This document shows, one piece after another, positions 1 through 7,868 of a DNA stretch of 64,000 nucleotides. The notes under the pieces were generated by a model. It worked only from the letters and a program-made list of their open reading frames with translations, ran no database searches and had not been told where the DNA came from. The stretch's first letter is position 1, and each line of letters opens with the position of its first letter. A program made the position numbers and the translations under genes. The stretch covers positions 1 to 64,000 of the forward strand of contig NZ_JAME01000008.1 of the NCBI RefSeq assembly GCF_000521865.1. The letters run 5' to 3'. This stretch comes from Roseivivax isoporae LMG 25204. Its GTDB lineage: Bacteria > Pseudomonadota > Alphaproteobacteria > Rhodobacterales > Rhodobacteraceae.

Positions 1-62
1 GACTTTTCAGGGGAGCAGGTCAGGCATGCTGCCCCGGTGCTGCCCCGCCTCACGTAGACGAC

Positions 63-88
63 AAAGGCCGCTCCAGCGAGCGGCCTTT
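63..88 (-). terminator. intrinsic terminator hairpin of the tRNA-Thr gene
   Basis: A perfect 10-bp inverted repeat (AAAGGCCGCT / AGCGGCCTTT) encloses a 6-nt loop and lies 26 bp beyond the 3' end of the tRNA. The stem is symmetrical with A/T at its base, so it could also stop a gene entering from the left edge on the plus strand. Assignment to the tRNA is inferred from position. Confidence 0.7.
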
Positions 89-114
89 AACTCTTTGATC
101 CCTCTAGGGGAAAC

Positions 115-190
115 TGGTGCCGGTGAAGGGACTCGAACCCCCGACCCCATCATTACGAATGACGTGCTCTACCAGCTGAGCTACACCGGC
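115..190 (-). tRNA. tRNA-Thr (anticodon CGT)
   Basis: The reverse complement folds as a complete 76-nt tRNA. It has a 7-bp acceptor stem GCCGGTG/CACCGGC, the D-arm GCTC-AGCTGGTAGA-GC, an anticodon stem CGTCA/TGATG with loop TTCGTAA, a T-loop TTCGAGT, a discriminator A and an encoded CCA. The anticodon CGT reads the threonine codon ACG, which is frequent in GC-rich genomes. It is followed by a hairpin terminator and lies downstream of hemY on the same strand. Confidence 0.95.
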
Positions 191-252
191 CCTTGGAGTG
201 AGGCGGCTGATAGCACCGCCGCACCGCGAGGGAAAGGGTCATTTTTTCCCCA

Positions 253-1848
253 TCAGCCCGATTTCTGACGCTCCGAGGAGGGCGTCGCGATGGTCTTGAG
301 GATCTCCTCGTTGGGACCCGTCGGGACCGGGCGCACGGGTGCCGGGGGAGCCTCGGGCGCGGGGGCCGGATCCTCCTCCGCCGTGGGCGTCTCGGATGGC
401 GTCCCGGCCATCTCAGGGGTCGCGGCAGGCGGCGAGACGTCGACGGGCTCGGGCGCCTTCTCCTCCTCCTCGGGACCGCCGACCAGCAGCGGCAGCATCT
501 CGGCACCCACGGGCGCGCTGCCCTCGGATTGCGGCGGGGTCTTCCAGCTCAGCGAGTCGAAGGCCTCGCAATTGCTGCAGATGGGCACCCAGTCGGCGTG
601 GATCGTGTTGCAGTTGTCGCAGACCCATGCCGGGCCGCGCGGTGCCGTCAGGGCCCGGGCAAGCCAGCCGCGCACCACCTTGTCGGGTGCACCCTCGCCG
701 CGCTCGATGGCGGCCATGATCGACAGGACGCGCGCGTCCGGTTCCTTTTCCGCGAGGTCGCCCATGGCGCGGCGCGCCCCGGGAAAATCCTCGGCCGCGA
801 GGTGCAGTTCGGCGTCGAGAAGCCGCGTCTCGCGGTGCGAGGGGTTGATCGAGGTCAGCTGGCCGAAGCGGCGCAGGCGCACGGCCGGCGTCTCGTCGGG
901 CTCGATCTCGGCGAAGGCCGCGGCGAGGTCGGGATGCGGGCGCGCCTCCCAGGCCTTGCGCAGGATGCGCGCGGCCTTCTTCTTTTCCCCGTCGGCGATC
1001 AGTGCGCGCGCGGCCATGGCGGCGGCCGGGATCAGGTCGGGGGACGACTTGTTGGCGGCGATGGCGGCCTCGCGCGCCTCCATCGACTTTCCGGTGTCGA
1101 GCACGTCCTTCGCCTCGGACAAGGCGAGAACGGCGTCGCGGCGCCGGTGCACGTCGCGGGGCAGGGCGCCGTGGCGCAGCTTGGCGTTCAGCGTGTTGCG
1201 CGCCCCCTTCCAGTCGTGATGCCCGGCCTGCAGGCGCAGCAGGACGTCCTGCACCTCCTCGTGCTTGGGCTTCAGCGCAAAGGCACGCTCGGCCAGCTGC
1301 AGTGCCGTGTCGGTGTCGCCCTCGGCCAGCCGCTGGTGCATGATCCCGCGGATGCCGACGAAGCGCGTCTTGTCGTGCTTGAGCAGGCGCTTGTACGTCT
1401 CCTCGGCCTTGCGGCGGTCGCCCTGCATCTCTGCCGCCTGCGCGGTGATGAGGTCGGTGAGCTCCGGCCGGTGCAGGTAGCGCTCGGCCTTCTGCGCCTT
1501 GGCCATGGCGAGCCGTCCCTCGCCCGCCGAGAGCGCGGTCAGCCCGTCGGCCAGCGCCTCATAGCCCTTGCGCTCGCGGTTGCGGTCGAAATAGCGCGAC
1601 AGCGCCGTGTCGTCCCCGTTGATGAAGCGCAGGATCGCCACGAGAAGCGAGGCGAGCTTGAAGACGACGTAGAGCACCACCACCAGAACGATGGCCGCCA
1701 GCACCGATTGCAGCGGCCCGAAAGTGTATTCGGTGCCGGCGACCGTCACCATGACGCCGCCCGTGCTGTCCATCAGGTAGCCCGCGCCAAGGGTCAGCGC
1801 CGCGACGATCGCGACGAAGAGGACAATCTTGATGAGTGACCAGAGCAT
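253..1848 (-). CDS. hemY: HemY-like membrane protein with TPR region and zinc ribbon
   Basis: A 531-residue inner-membrane protein with two N-terminal membrane segments (about residues 4-24 and 47-72), then a long alpha-helical, TPR-like region. This is the usual layout of the alphaproteobacterial HemY N-terminal family. A zinc-ribbon pattern is visible as Cys410, Cys413, Cys424 and Cys427, followed by a low-complexity Pro/Glu-rich tail. It is the last gene of a minus-strand hemD-mitofilin-hemY operon, with 10 bp separating it from the mitofilin gene. The link to haem synthesis comes from the family name and the linkage to hemD; its biochemical role is not established. It is not the oxygen-dependent protoporphyrinogen oxidase that is also called HemY in Gram-positives. 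Confidence 0.85.
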   Translation of the reverse strand: MLWSLIKIVLFVAIVAALTLGAGYLMDSTGGVMVTVAGTEYTFGPLQSVLAAIVLVVVLYVVFKLASLLVAILRFINGDDTALSRYFDRNRERKGYEALADGLTALSAGEGRLAMAKAQKAERYLHRPELTDLITAQAAEMQGDRRKAEETYKRLLKHDKTRFVGIRGIMHQRLAEGDTDTALQLAERAFALKPKHEEVQDVLLRLQAGHHDWKGARNTLNAKLRHGALPRDVHRRRDAVLALSEAKDVLDTGKSMEAREAAIAANKSSPDLIPAAAMAARALIADGEKKKAARILRKAWEARPHPDLAAAFAEIEPDETPAVRLRRFGQLTSINPSHRETRLLDAELHLAAEDFPGARRAMGDLAEKEPDARVLSIMAAIERGEGAPDKVVRGWLARALTAPRGPAWVCDNCNTIHADWVPICSNCEAFDSLSWKTPPQSEGSAPVGAEMLPLLVGGPEEEEKAPEPVDVSPPAATPEMAGTPSETPTAEEDPAPAPEAPPAPVRPVPTGPNEEILKTIATPSSERQKSG

Positions 1849-1858
1849 GTTCCGACCC

Positions 1859-3457
1859 TTATTGATTGTTCAGTTCGCGGACGAGGTCGTCCGCGGCGGC
1901 CAGCGCGTCGGCCCGGGCCTGCGCGCGGGCGGTCCAGCCGGCCATCGCCTCCTGCGCGCTCTGCGGCAGGGCCGAAAGCTCGGACAGGGTGCCCTGCAGG
2001 TCGCCCGAGCGCAGCGCGGCCTCGGCCCGGCTGAGGACCGCGTCGGCGCCGTCGCCCTCGCGCGGGGTCACGGACCGTGCGCCGAGCTGGCGCGCGACGA
2101 ACCCGGCGAGCCGGTTGCCGCCGGCCTCGTCGCCCGCGGCGACCCGCGCGGCGGCAAGCGCGTCGCGCGCGGCCTCGGGATAGGTGTCCACCAGTTCGGC
2201 CTGGGTCGCCACGCCTTCGGCCGCGACCGCGCTCAGCGCCTCGGGGACCGACACAGCGTCGGCGCCGCTCAGGGGTTCGAGCGCGGCGGCGAAGGGTTCG
2301 CCCGTGCGCACCGCGGTCGTCAGGTCGGCGGCGGCGGCCCGCAGGGTGGCGAGCTGCGCCTGACGCTCGGCCTCGGCCTGCGACGCGTTCGCGGCCTCGA
2401 CCATGGTCTCGAGATCCTGCCGCTGCGTCGCGATCTCCTCGCGCTGGGCGGCGAAGGCCTCGTCCATGGCGGCACGCTGGTCCGCGACCGCCTGGTCGAG
2501 CGTGTCGCGCTGCGAACTGAGTGTTTCCTGCAGGGCGGCGAGCTCGCGCTCGTAGGCGGCGACGGTTTCGGGAGACACGGCCCCTTCCATCGGCGCCTTC
2601 TCGAGCGCGGTCACACGCTCGGCAAGGGTGCCGGTTCCGTCCGCGACCGATCCGAGGTCGCCGCGCAGCGCCTCGAGGTCCGAGGACAGCGCGCCGACCC
2701 GGTCCGAAAGCCCTGCAAGGTCGGTGCCGAGCGCCGCGGTGCGGTCGGTGAGGTCCGCGATCGCCGTCTCGACCGACCCGAGGTCGATGCCGGACAGTCC
2801 TGTCTCGACGCCCTCGATGCGGCCCGACAATGCCTCGACGCCGCTCTGCGTCTGTTCGAGCGCGGCGCGCGTCTCCTGTTCGAAGGCGGCACCGTCGTTC
2901 GAGAAGGGCCAGCCGTTCGGCCCCAGATACTGCGACAGCCCGAAGCCCGCGGCGGCGGCGACGACGCCGCCGAGCACCATGGGAAGGAACCCGCCCCGGC
3001 GCTCGATCACGCGCTCCTGTACCGCGGGCGCTGCGGCGGCCGAGGCGCGCGTCTGCGGGTCGGACCGCGGCGGCACGTCCCGGTCGTCGGCGCTGTCCGC
3101 GGCGGGGGTTTCGGCATCCGCCGGCATGTCCGGCCCGTAGCTCGTGGAGGCCTCGTCCGTCGACGCGGTTTCGGCCGATGCCGCCGCGGGTGTCGCGTCG
3201 GGGTCGGCGAGCGGATCGTCCGCGGGCGTCGGGTTCACGCTGTGATCGCCCGCGCGTGGTGTCGTGTCGTCGCCCAGGGGATCGTCGATGCGCCCGGGCG
3301 CATCGCCGCTGCTGTCGCCCTCCGCGTCGACAGGGGACGCGCCGGCCTCCGGTTCGATACGCTCGCCGGCCTCCGTCGTGCCGGCCGTGGTGTCGTCGGC
3401 GCCGGACGGCGTTTCATCCGCCTCGGCGCGTTCCTTCGACTTGTCAGACTTTGCCAC
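1859..3457 (-). CDS. mitofilin (Mic60)-like inner-membrane protein
   Basis: A 532-residue protein with three parts. Residues 1 to about 155 are an acidic, Ala/Asp/Glu/Thr-rich N-terminal stretch. One membrane segment follows (about 160-180, with a GGxxxxxxG-rich core). Then comes a long predicted coiled coil rich in Leu, Glu and Asp, and a conserved helical C-terminal domain. This matches alphaproteobacterial Mic60/mitofilin homologues (COG4223), which sit beside hemD and hemY and are proposed to shape the inner membrane or intracytoplasmic membranes. In a phototroph that role is of interest, but here it is inferred only from architecture and neighbourhood. The N-terminal third is compositionally biased and unlikely to be conserved. 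Confidence 0.8.
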   Translation of the reverse strand: MAKSDKSKERAEADETPSGADDTTAGTTEAGERIEPEAGASPVDAEGDSSGDAPGRIDDPLGDDTTPRAGDHSVNPTPADDPLADPDATPAAASAETASTDEASTSYGPDMPADAETPAADSADDRDVPPRSDPQTRASAAAAPAVQERVIERRGGFLPMVLGGVVAAAAGFGLSQYLGPNGWPFSNDGAAFEQETRAALEQTQSGVEALSGRIEGVETGLSGIDLGSVETAIADLTDRTAALGTDLAGLSDRVGALSSDLEALRGDLGSVADGTGTLAERVTALEKAPMEGAVSPETVAAYERELAALQETLSSQRDTLDQAVADQRAAMDEAFAAQREEIATQRQDLETMVEAANASQAEAERQAQLATLRAAAADLTTAVRTGEPFAAALEPLSGADAVSVPEALSAVAAEGVATQAELVDTYPEAARDALAAARVAAGDEAGGNRLAGFVARQLGARSVTPREGDGADAVLSRAEAALRSGDLQGTLSELSALPQSAQEAMAGWTARAQARADALAAADDLVRELNNQ

Positions 3458-3525
3458 GGCCCCTCACCCTTTCGGAACTTTTCGAATCCTCCGGCCCCGC
3501 GCACGCCGGACCGTCCTGGCCGACC

Positions 3526-4257
3526 TTACTGTGCGCCCCTGCCGCCCTCAAGCGCCGCGGCCCTCAGCAGAAGGTCGTGCACCTTGGCCCGCAGGCAAGG
3601 GCCTGTCGGTTCTTTGCAGATCGTGACCGCGTCCGGCTGCGCCGGTCGGACCGCTTCGGCGACCGCCGGGCTCATGGCGGCGACCAGCACCGGCGCCCGG
3701 AACGGCGCGGCGCGGGCGAGCGCCGCGGCGGTCCGGGGCGAGAAGAGCGGGGCCACCACCGGCACGCTGCCGTCGAGCGCCGCGCGGGCCTCGGCGGCGG
3801 GCGCGCGTTCTCTCTGGTCGTAGATCGCGGCGGCGCGCGCGGGCAGGCCTGCCGCGGACAGCGCGCCGGCGACGTCACCCCGCACATGGGTTCCGTGCAG
3901 GTGCAGGAGCGGCCGGTCCGGCCGGTCGGCCAGGATCCGCGCGACCAGCGCCGCCGCGTCGCCCCCGGCCGAGCGCGGCGCGAACCCGGCATTTCCGGCC
4001 GCGCGCGCCGTCGCGTCACCCACGGCGTAGCACGGGCCCCCGGCGCGGCCGCCAAGCGCGGTGAAGGCCGACACGCCCTGCGCCGAGGTGAAGACCGGCA
4101 GCGGCGCATCGCTCATGTCGGGCAGTGGGCCCGTCACCGCGATCTCGAGAAGGGGCGACAGGACCGGGCGGAACGCGGGGAGCCCCGCAAGGTCCGACAG
4201 CTCGGCCAGGAACCGCAGCGACGCCTCCTCGGGCCGCGTCAGCAGCAGCACCGGCAT
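3526..4257 (-). CDS. hemD: uroporphyrinogen-III synthase
   Basis: A 243-residue protein that closes hydroxymethylbilane with inversion of ring D to give uroporphyrinogen III, the branch point for haem, bacteriochlorophyll and cobalamin. The start MPVLLLTRPEEAS at 4257 is preferred because family members begin with this beta-strand and TRP motif. The open frame continues to 4416 but would overlap tsaD. A PxFRPVLSPLLEI segment near the N-terminus and the two-lobed length fit the family. It is first in the hemD-mitofilin-hemY operon and divergent from tsaD. The sequence is poorly conserved in general, so the assignment relies partly on gene order. Confidence 0.85.
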   Translation of the reverse strand: MPVLLLTRPEEASLRFLAELSDLAGLPAFRPVLSPLLEIAVTGPLPDMSDAPLPVFTSAQGVSAFTALGGRAGGPCYAVGDATARAAGNAGFAPRSAGGDAAALVARILADRPDRPLLHLHGTHVRGDVAGALSAAGLPARAAAIYDQRERAPAAEARAALDGSVPVVAPLFSPRTAAALARAAPFRAPVLVAAMSPAVAEAVRPAQPDAVTICKEPTGPCLRAKVHDLLLRAAALEGGRGAQ

Positions 4258-4372
4258 CAGCCGTCCGGCCCGCGCGGGCGGCGGCGTCTCGAGTCCATCT
4301 GCGGCGCCGGCATTGTGAGCATCACCCGCCGGTGCTACCTCCTTCGCCGGCATCCCGCAACGGACCCCGTGC

Positions 4373-5449
4373 ATGACCCTGACGCTTCTCGGCCTCGAAA
4401 GCAGTTGCGACGACACCGCCGCCGCGGTCGTGTCGGGCCGCGACGTGCTGTCCTCGGTGGTCCTCGGCCAGAACGCGCTCCACGCGGCCTATGGCGGCGT
4501 CGTGCCCGAGATCGCCGCGCGCGCCCATGCCGAGAAGCTCGACATCGCCGTGACCGAGGCTCTGGCGCGGGCAGGCCTCGGGCTGACCGACATGGACGGC
4601 ATCGCGGTGACGGCGGGCCCGGGGCTGATCGGCGGCGTCCTCGCCGGCGTGATGATGGCCAAGGGCATTGCGGCGGGGTCGGGCCTGCCGCTCGTCGGCG
4701 TCAATCACCTGGCAGGGCACGCCCTGACACCGCGGCTGACCGACGGCCTGGCCTATCCCTACCTCATGCTGCTCGTCTCGGGCGGGCACTGCCAGTTCCT
4801 GATCGTGCGCGGGCCGGACGCGTTCACCCGCCTCGGCGGCACCATCGATGACGCGCCCGGCGAGGCGTTCGACAAGACCGCACGCCTGCTGGGCCTGCCG
4901 CAGCCCGGCGGCCCCTCGGTCGAGGCCGAGGCGGACGGGGGCGATCCCGAACGCTTCGCGTTTCCGCGCCCGCTGCTCGACCGGCCGGGCTGCGACCTGT
5001 CTTTCTCGGGGCTCAAGACCGCGATGATGCGCGCGCGCGACACGCTCGTGGCCGCGCAGGGCGGGCTCAGGGCGCAGGACCGGCGCGACCTCTGCGCGGG
5101 CTTCCAGCGCGCGGTGCGCGACGTCCTCGCGGAAAAGACGCGCCGCGCGCTCGCCCTCTACGCCGCCGAGAGCCCGGCCGAGCCGGCCTTTGCCGTGGCC
5201 GGGGGCGTCGCCGCGAACGGGCCGCTCCGGGCGGCGCTGCGCGCTGTCTGCGCGGCGGCCGGGACGCGGTTCACCGCGCCGCCGCTCGCCCTCTGCACCG
5301 ACAACGCGGCAATGATCGCCTATGCGGGGCAGGAACTGATGGCGGCGGGGCACCGCGCCGACATGCGCCTGTCCGCCCGGCCGCGCTGGCCGCTCGACAC
5401 CTCCGCCGCTCCGCTTCTCGGGGCGGGGCGCAAGGGGGCCAAGGCGTGA
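4373..5449 (+). CDS. tsaD: tRNA N6-threonylcarbamoyladenosine transferase
   Basis: A 358-residue TsaD/Kae1/Gcp protein that transfers threonylcarbamoyl from its adenylate to A37 of ANN-decoding tRNAs, working with TsaB and TsaE. The N-terminal ESSCDDT motif (residues 9-15), the metal-binding His112 and His116 in NHLAGH, the glycine-rich VSGGHCQF segment and the C-terminal CTDNAAMIA motif are all visible. Length is normal for the family. It is divergent from hemD with 115 bp between starts, and followed 25 bp later by the YciI gene, probably in one transcript. Confidence 0.97.
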   Translation: MTLTLLGLESSCDDTAAAVVSGRDVLSSVVLGQNALHAAYGGVVPEIAARAHAEKLDIAVTEALARAGLGLTDMDGIAVTAGPGLIGGVLAGVMMAKGIAAGSGLPLVGVNHLAGHALTPRLTDGLAYPYLMLLVSGGHCQFLIVRGPDAFTRLGGTIDDAPGEAFDKTARLLGLPQPGGPSVEAEADGGDPERFAFPRPLLDRPGCDLSFSGLKTAMMRARDTLVAAQGGLRAQDRRDLCAGFQRAVRDVLAEKTRRALALYAAESPAEPAFAVAGGVAANGPLRAALRAVCAAAGTRFTAPPLALCTDNAAMIAYAGQELMAAGHRADMRLSARPRWPLDTSAAPLLGAGRKGAKA

Positions 5450-5474
5450 AGAGGCAACAAGGAGAGGACAGACC

Positions 5475-5744
5475 ATGCTCGTCGCACTGATCGCCCGGGA
5501 CAAGCCGGGCGCACTCGAGGTCCGCAAGGCCAACCGGGACGCGCACCTGCGCTACATCGAGGAAACCGGCGTCGTCGCCATGGCGGGGCCGCTCATCGAG
5601 AACGGCGAGATGGCGGGATCGCTCGTCATCCTCGACGTGGCCGACCTGGATGCCGCCCGCGCCTGGGCGGAGGCCGATCCCTACGCCCTGGCGGGGCTCT
5701 TCGCGGGCGTCGAGCTCGTCGAGTGGAAGAAGGTGATCGGCTGA
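5475..5744 (+). CDS. YciI family protein
   Basis: An 89-residue, dimeric ferredoxin-like-fold protein of the YciI/YCII family. The conserved His (in NRDAHLRYIEETG), the GPL segment and the pattern [24 protein letters not shown] are characteristic. The family is thought to include small hydrolases or dehydrochlorinase-like enzymes with a His-Asp pair, but the substrate is unknown. The gene lies 25 bp after tsaD with a GGAG ribosome site (GGAGAGGACAGACC), and its TGA overlaps the ATG of the EVE-domain gene, so the two are probably translationally coupled. Confidence 0.85.
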   Translation: MLVALIARDKPGALEVRKANRDAHLRYIEETGVVAMAGPLIENGEMAGSLVILDVADLDAARAWAEADPYALAGLFAGVELVEWKKVIG

Positions 5745-6163
5745 TGCGCTACTGGCTGTTCAAGTCCGAACCGTCCACCTGGTCGTGGGACGACCAGGTG
5801 AAGCGGGGCGCGGACGGCGAGGAATGGGACGGCGTGCGCAACTACCAGGCGCGGAACTTCATGCGCGAGATGCAGGTGGGCGATCGCGGGTTCTTCTACC
5901 ATTCGCAGTCGGAAAAGGCGGTCGTGGGCACGGTTGAGGTGATCGCCGAGGCCCACCCGGATTCGACCACCGACGACGAGCGCTGGGAATGCGTGGACAT
6001 CCGCGCGCTCGACCCCGTGCGCACGCCCGTGACGCTCGATGCGATCAAGGCCGAGGAACGGCTGTCCGGGATGGTCCTGGTGAACAATTCCCGCCTGTCC
6101 GTGCAGCCGGTGACGCCGGAGGAATGGCGCATCGTCTGCGGGATGGCCGGGATCGATCCCTGA
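5744..6163 (+). CDS. EVE domain-containing protein
   Basis: A 139-residue single EVE domain (PUA-like fold, thymocyte nuclear protein 1 family). MRYWLFKSEPSTWSWDDQ at the N-terminus, the GVRNYQARNFMREMQVGD motif and the internal YHS segment are typical. EVE domains bind modified bases in RNA or DNA; the ligand here is unknown. Start 5744 is chosen because it overlaps the YciI stop (TGATG) and begins at the conserved MRYW. An upstream in-frame ATG at 5723 would add non-conserved residues. It is the last gene of the tsaD run. Confidence 0.92.
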   Translation: MRYWLFKSEPSTWSWDDQVKRGADGEEWDGVRNYQARNFMREMQVGDRGFFYHSQSEKAVVGTVEVIAEAHPDSTTDDERWECVDIRALDPVRTPVTLDAIKAEERLSGMVLVNNSRLSVQPVTPEEWRIVCGMAGIDP

Positions 6164-6193
6164 CTCTCGCGCAGCTGCGCGGGCGGCATCGGC

Positions 6194-6224
6194 GGGGACT
6201 GCCTGCGAGGGCAGTCCCCTCTTC
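6194..6224 (+). terminator. hairpin terminator after the EVE gene
   Basis: A perfect 10-bp stem GGGGACTGCC/GGCAGTCCCC with a 6-nt loop lies 30 bp after the EVE stop and is followed by TCTTCC. The U-tract is weak. I see no convincing gene in the rest of the gap up to 6456; it separates convergent genes. Confidence 0.6.
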
Positions 6225-6456
6225 CACCCGACGCGACGCTCCCACACGCCATCCGGTTCCGCGGACGTGGTCGAAGGCAGGGACGGGATGCGCCGAGGCA
6301 GCAATGGCGTGGTCCGTCGGCGCCGCATCACGAATCATCCGTGCCTGCCGCGTCCTGCGCTTCACCGCCATCCTGTCGGTCGATATCCCTTATAATCAAG
6401 GTGTGGCCGTCGCGCCACAACGAAATCCCGCGAATTGAGCGGGTGCCGGGCCGGGG

Positions 6457-6798
6457 TCAGGCGTACATGCCTTCCTTCCCGAAATGCTTCACCAGCATGT
6501 AATAGACGACGGCGCGGTACTTGCTGCGCTCGGACCGTCCGTAGGTGTCGATCACCGAGTGGATCGCCTCCATCAGCTCGGGCCCGTCGGGCAGGCACAG
6601 CTTGCGCATCAGGAAGTTCTTCTTGACCGTCTCGAGCTCGCCCGGCTGCGACCCGGCGATGGTCGCGGCGTCGGCGTCGTAGATCGACGGCCCGCAGGCG
6701 ATCGTCACCTTGCGCAGGAGATCCATGTCGGGCTCCATCCCGCACTTCGATGACAGGTCCTCGGCATAGCGGGCAATCAGGGCGTCGCGCTTGTTCAT
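6457..6798 (-). CDS. DUF2853 family protein
   Basis: A 113-residue cytosolic, helical protein of DUF2853, function unknown. Recognisable segments are KRDALIARYAEDL at the N-terminus, CGPSIYDADAATIAG in the middle and KYRAVVYYMLVKHFGKE at the C-terminus. The start at 6798 is supported by the ribosome site GGGAGGACCCAC directly upstream; the longer frame to 7029 overlaps the PRC-barrel gene and is rejected. It stands alone, facing the EVE gene. Confidence 0.85.
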   Translation of the reverse strand: MNKRDALIARYAEDLSSKCGMEPDMDLLRKVTIACGPSIYDADAATIAGSQPGELETVKKNFLMRKLCLPDGPELMEAIHSVIDTYGRSERSKYRAVVYYMLVKHFGKEGMYA

Positions 6799-6900
6799 GT
6801 GGGTCCTCCCTCGGCTCCCTCCCTGCCGGTCTCGCGGGCGGGCCATCCCCGTCCGCAGCGACCGGCGCCACAAGGGATACCGCGAGAGGCGCGGCTCACA

Positions 6901-6929
6901 AAGAAAAAGCGCGCCCCGAGGGGCGCGCT
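6901..6929 (-). terminator. intrinsic terminator of the PRC-barrel gene
   Basis: Read on the minus strand, a 10-bp GC-rich stem (AGCGCGCCCC/GGGGCGCGCT) with a very short loop is followed directly by TTTTTCTT. It starts 24 bp after the stop of the PRC-barrel gene. This is the clearest Rho-independent terminator in the window. Confidence 0.9.
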
Positions 6930-6952
6930 CCTGCCTCTGACGAGGGACCGGA

Positions 6953-7720
6953 TCAGTTCCCGGTCGTCTCGCCGTCTTCGGCCTCGCCTTCCGGCATCTC
7001 GGCGTCGCCGGCGTCGTCCGATGCCGCATCGTCGCTCATGCCGGCATCGCCGCCCGCAGCCGATCCGCCGGAGGTCGCAGCGTCGCCACCCGTGGCCGCA
7101 CCGGTGTCGGAGCTCATGCCAGAGGTGCCGGCGTCGCTACCGGTTGCTGAGCCGGCCGCGCCGCCCGCTGCGGGCGTGCCCGACGCCGCGCCGTCCTGCA
7201 TGAGGTCGGCCATCATGGTGTCCTCCGGAAGCTCCTCTGCGGCGCTCTCGTCGAACTCGGGCTGCTCTTTCAGCGTTTCCTTGTCGGTGTTGAGCATGAA
7301 CCCCTGCGGATCCTGGCTCATCTCGAAATCGCTGACGGGCAGTGCCACGGTGTATTCGCCGAGGCCGAGGAAGCCGCCGATGCCGACCACGGCTTCGGGG
7401 CCGTTGCCCTGGTCGACCACGTAGTCGATCTCGCCGATGTTGCTGCCCTCGGGGTCATAGACGTTCTGGCCCACGACGTCGCCGACCGTCATCTCCTCGA
7501 TCGAGGTGAACTCGGCCTCGCCGGTCGCCATGCCGTCACCCGTCGCGGTGCCGGTGTCGTTCGACATCCCGGTGTCGTTCGACATGCCGGAATCCTGGCT
7601 CTGTTCCATCGTCGAGCCGCCGGTCGTGTCGTTGCTGCCAGTGCCGGTGTCCTGCGCCGTTGCCGCACCAGCAAACAGGGCTGCGGTCGCGGCGCTCATC
7701 AGAAGAGCCTTGAGTTTCAT
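6953..7720 (-). CDS. secreted PRC-barrel domain protein
   Basis: A 255-residue exported protein. A signal peptide (MKLKALLMSAATAALFAGAATA) is followed by a Ser/Asp/Gly/Met/Thr-rich linker containing repeats of the type GMSNDTG. The PRC-barrel domain is at about residues 72-150 (TVGDVVGQNVYDPEG, VVGIGGFLGLGEYTVALPV). The C-terminal 90 residues are low-complexity and rich in Ala, Gly, Ser, Asp and Met. PRC-barrels occur in photosynthetic reaction-centre H subunits and in many envelope or stress proteins; nothing here resembles the PuhA membrane anchor. The start is supported by the strong ribosome site AAGGAGG. It is a single gene with its own terminator; function unknown. Confidence 0.85.
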   Translation of the reverse strand: MKLKALLMSAATAALFAGAATAQDTGTGSNDTTGGSTMEQSQDSGMSNDTGMSNDTGTATGDGMATGEAEFTSIEEMTVGDVVGQNVYDPEGSNIGEIDYVVDQGNGPEAVVGIGGFLGLGEYTVALPVSDFEMSQDPQGFMLNTDKETLKEQPEFDESAAEELPEDTMMADLMQDGAASGTPAAGGAAGSATGSDAGTSGMSSDTGAATGGDAATSGGSAAGGDAGMSDDAASDDAGDAEMPEGEAEDGETTGN

Positions 7721-7771
7721 GTCGTGCCTCCTTGGTCACGTTGGCATGTTGTGACCGGCAAACAGGCACGA

Positions 7772-7860
7772 CCCCGGCGAAGTTTCCCGCCGGGGCAGAT
7801 TTCGCTTGGTTCGGCGCCGAACCGCCATGTCGGAGGTCGCTTTCCGGCGGGTTCCCGCCG
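7772..7860. repeat. three inverted repeats between ahcY and the PRC-barrel gene
   Basis: The 148-bp gap holds three hairpins: CCCCGGCG/CGCCGGGG (7772-7795), the perfect 16-bp palindrome GGTTCGGCGCCGAACC (7808-7823) and CGGCGGG/CCCGCCG with a 2-nt loop (7845-7860). The last lies just after the ahcY stop and may help end that transcript, though no U-tract follows. The central palindrome could be an operator for the PRC-barrel gene. Functions are inferred from position only. Confidence 0.5.
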
Positions 7861-7868
7861 CGGTGGCC

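Noticed and set aside
253-1848. HemY as oxygen-dependent protoporphyrinogen oxidase
   Set aside because: There is no FAD-binding GxGxxG motif; the protein has two membrane helices, TPR-like repeats and a zinc ribbon.
1829-3823. Long plus-strand frame opposite the mitofilin gene
   Set aside because: Low-complexity Arg/Gly-rich translation with no motif; it is a shadow of the minus-strand gene.
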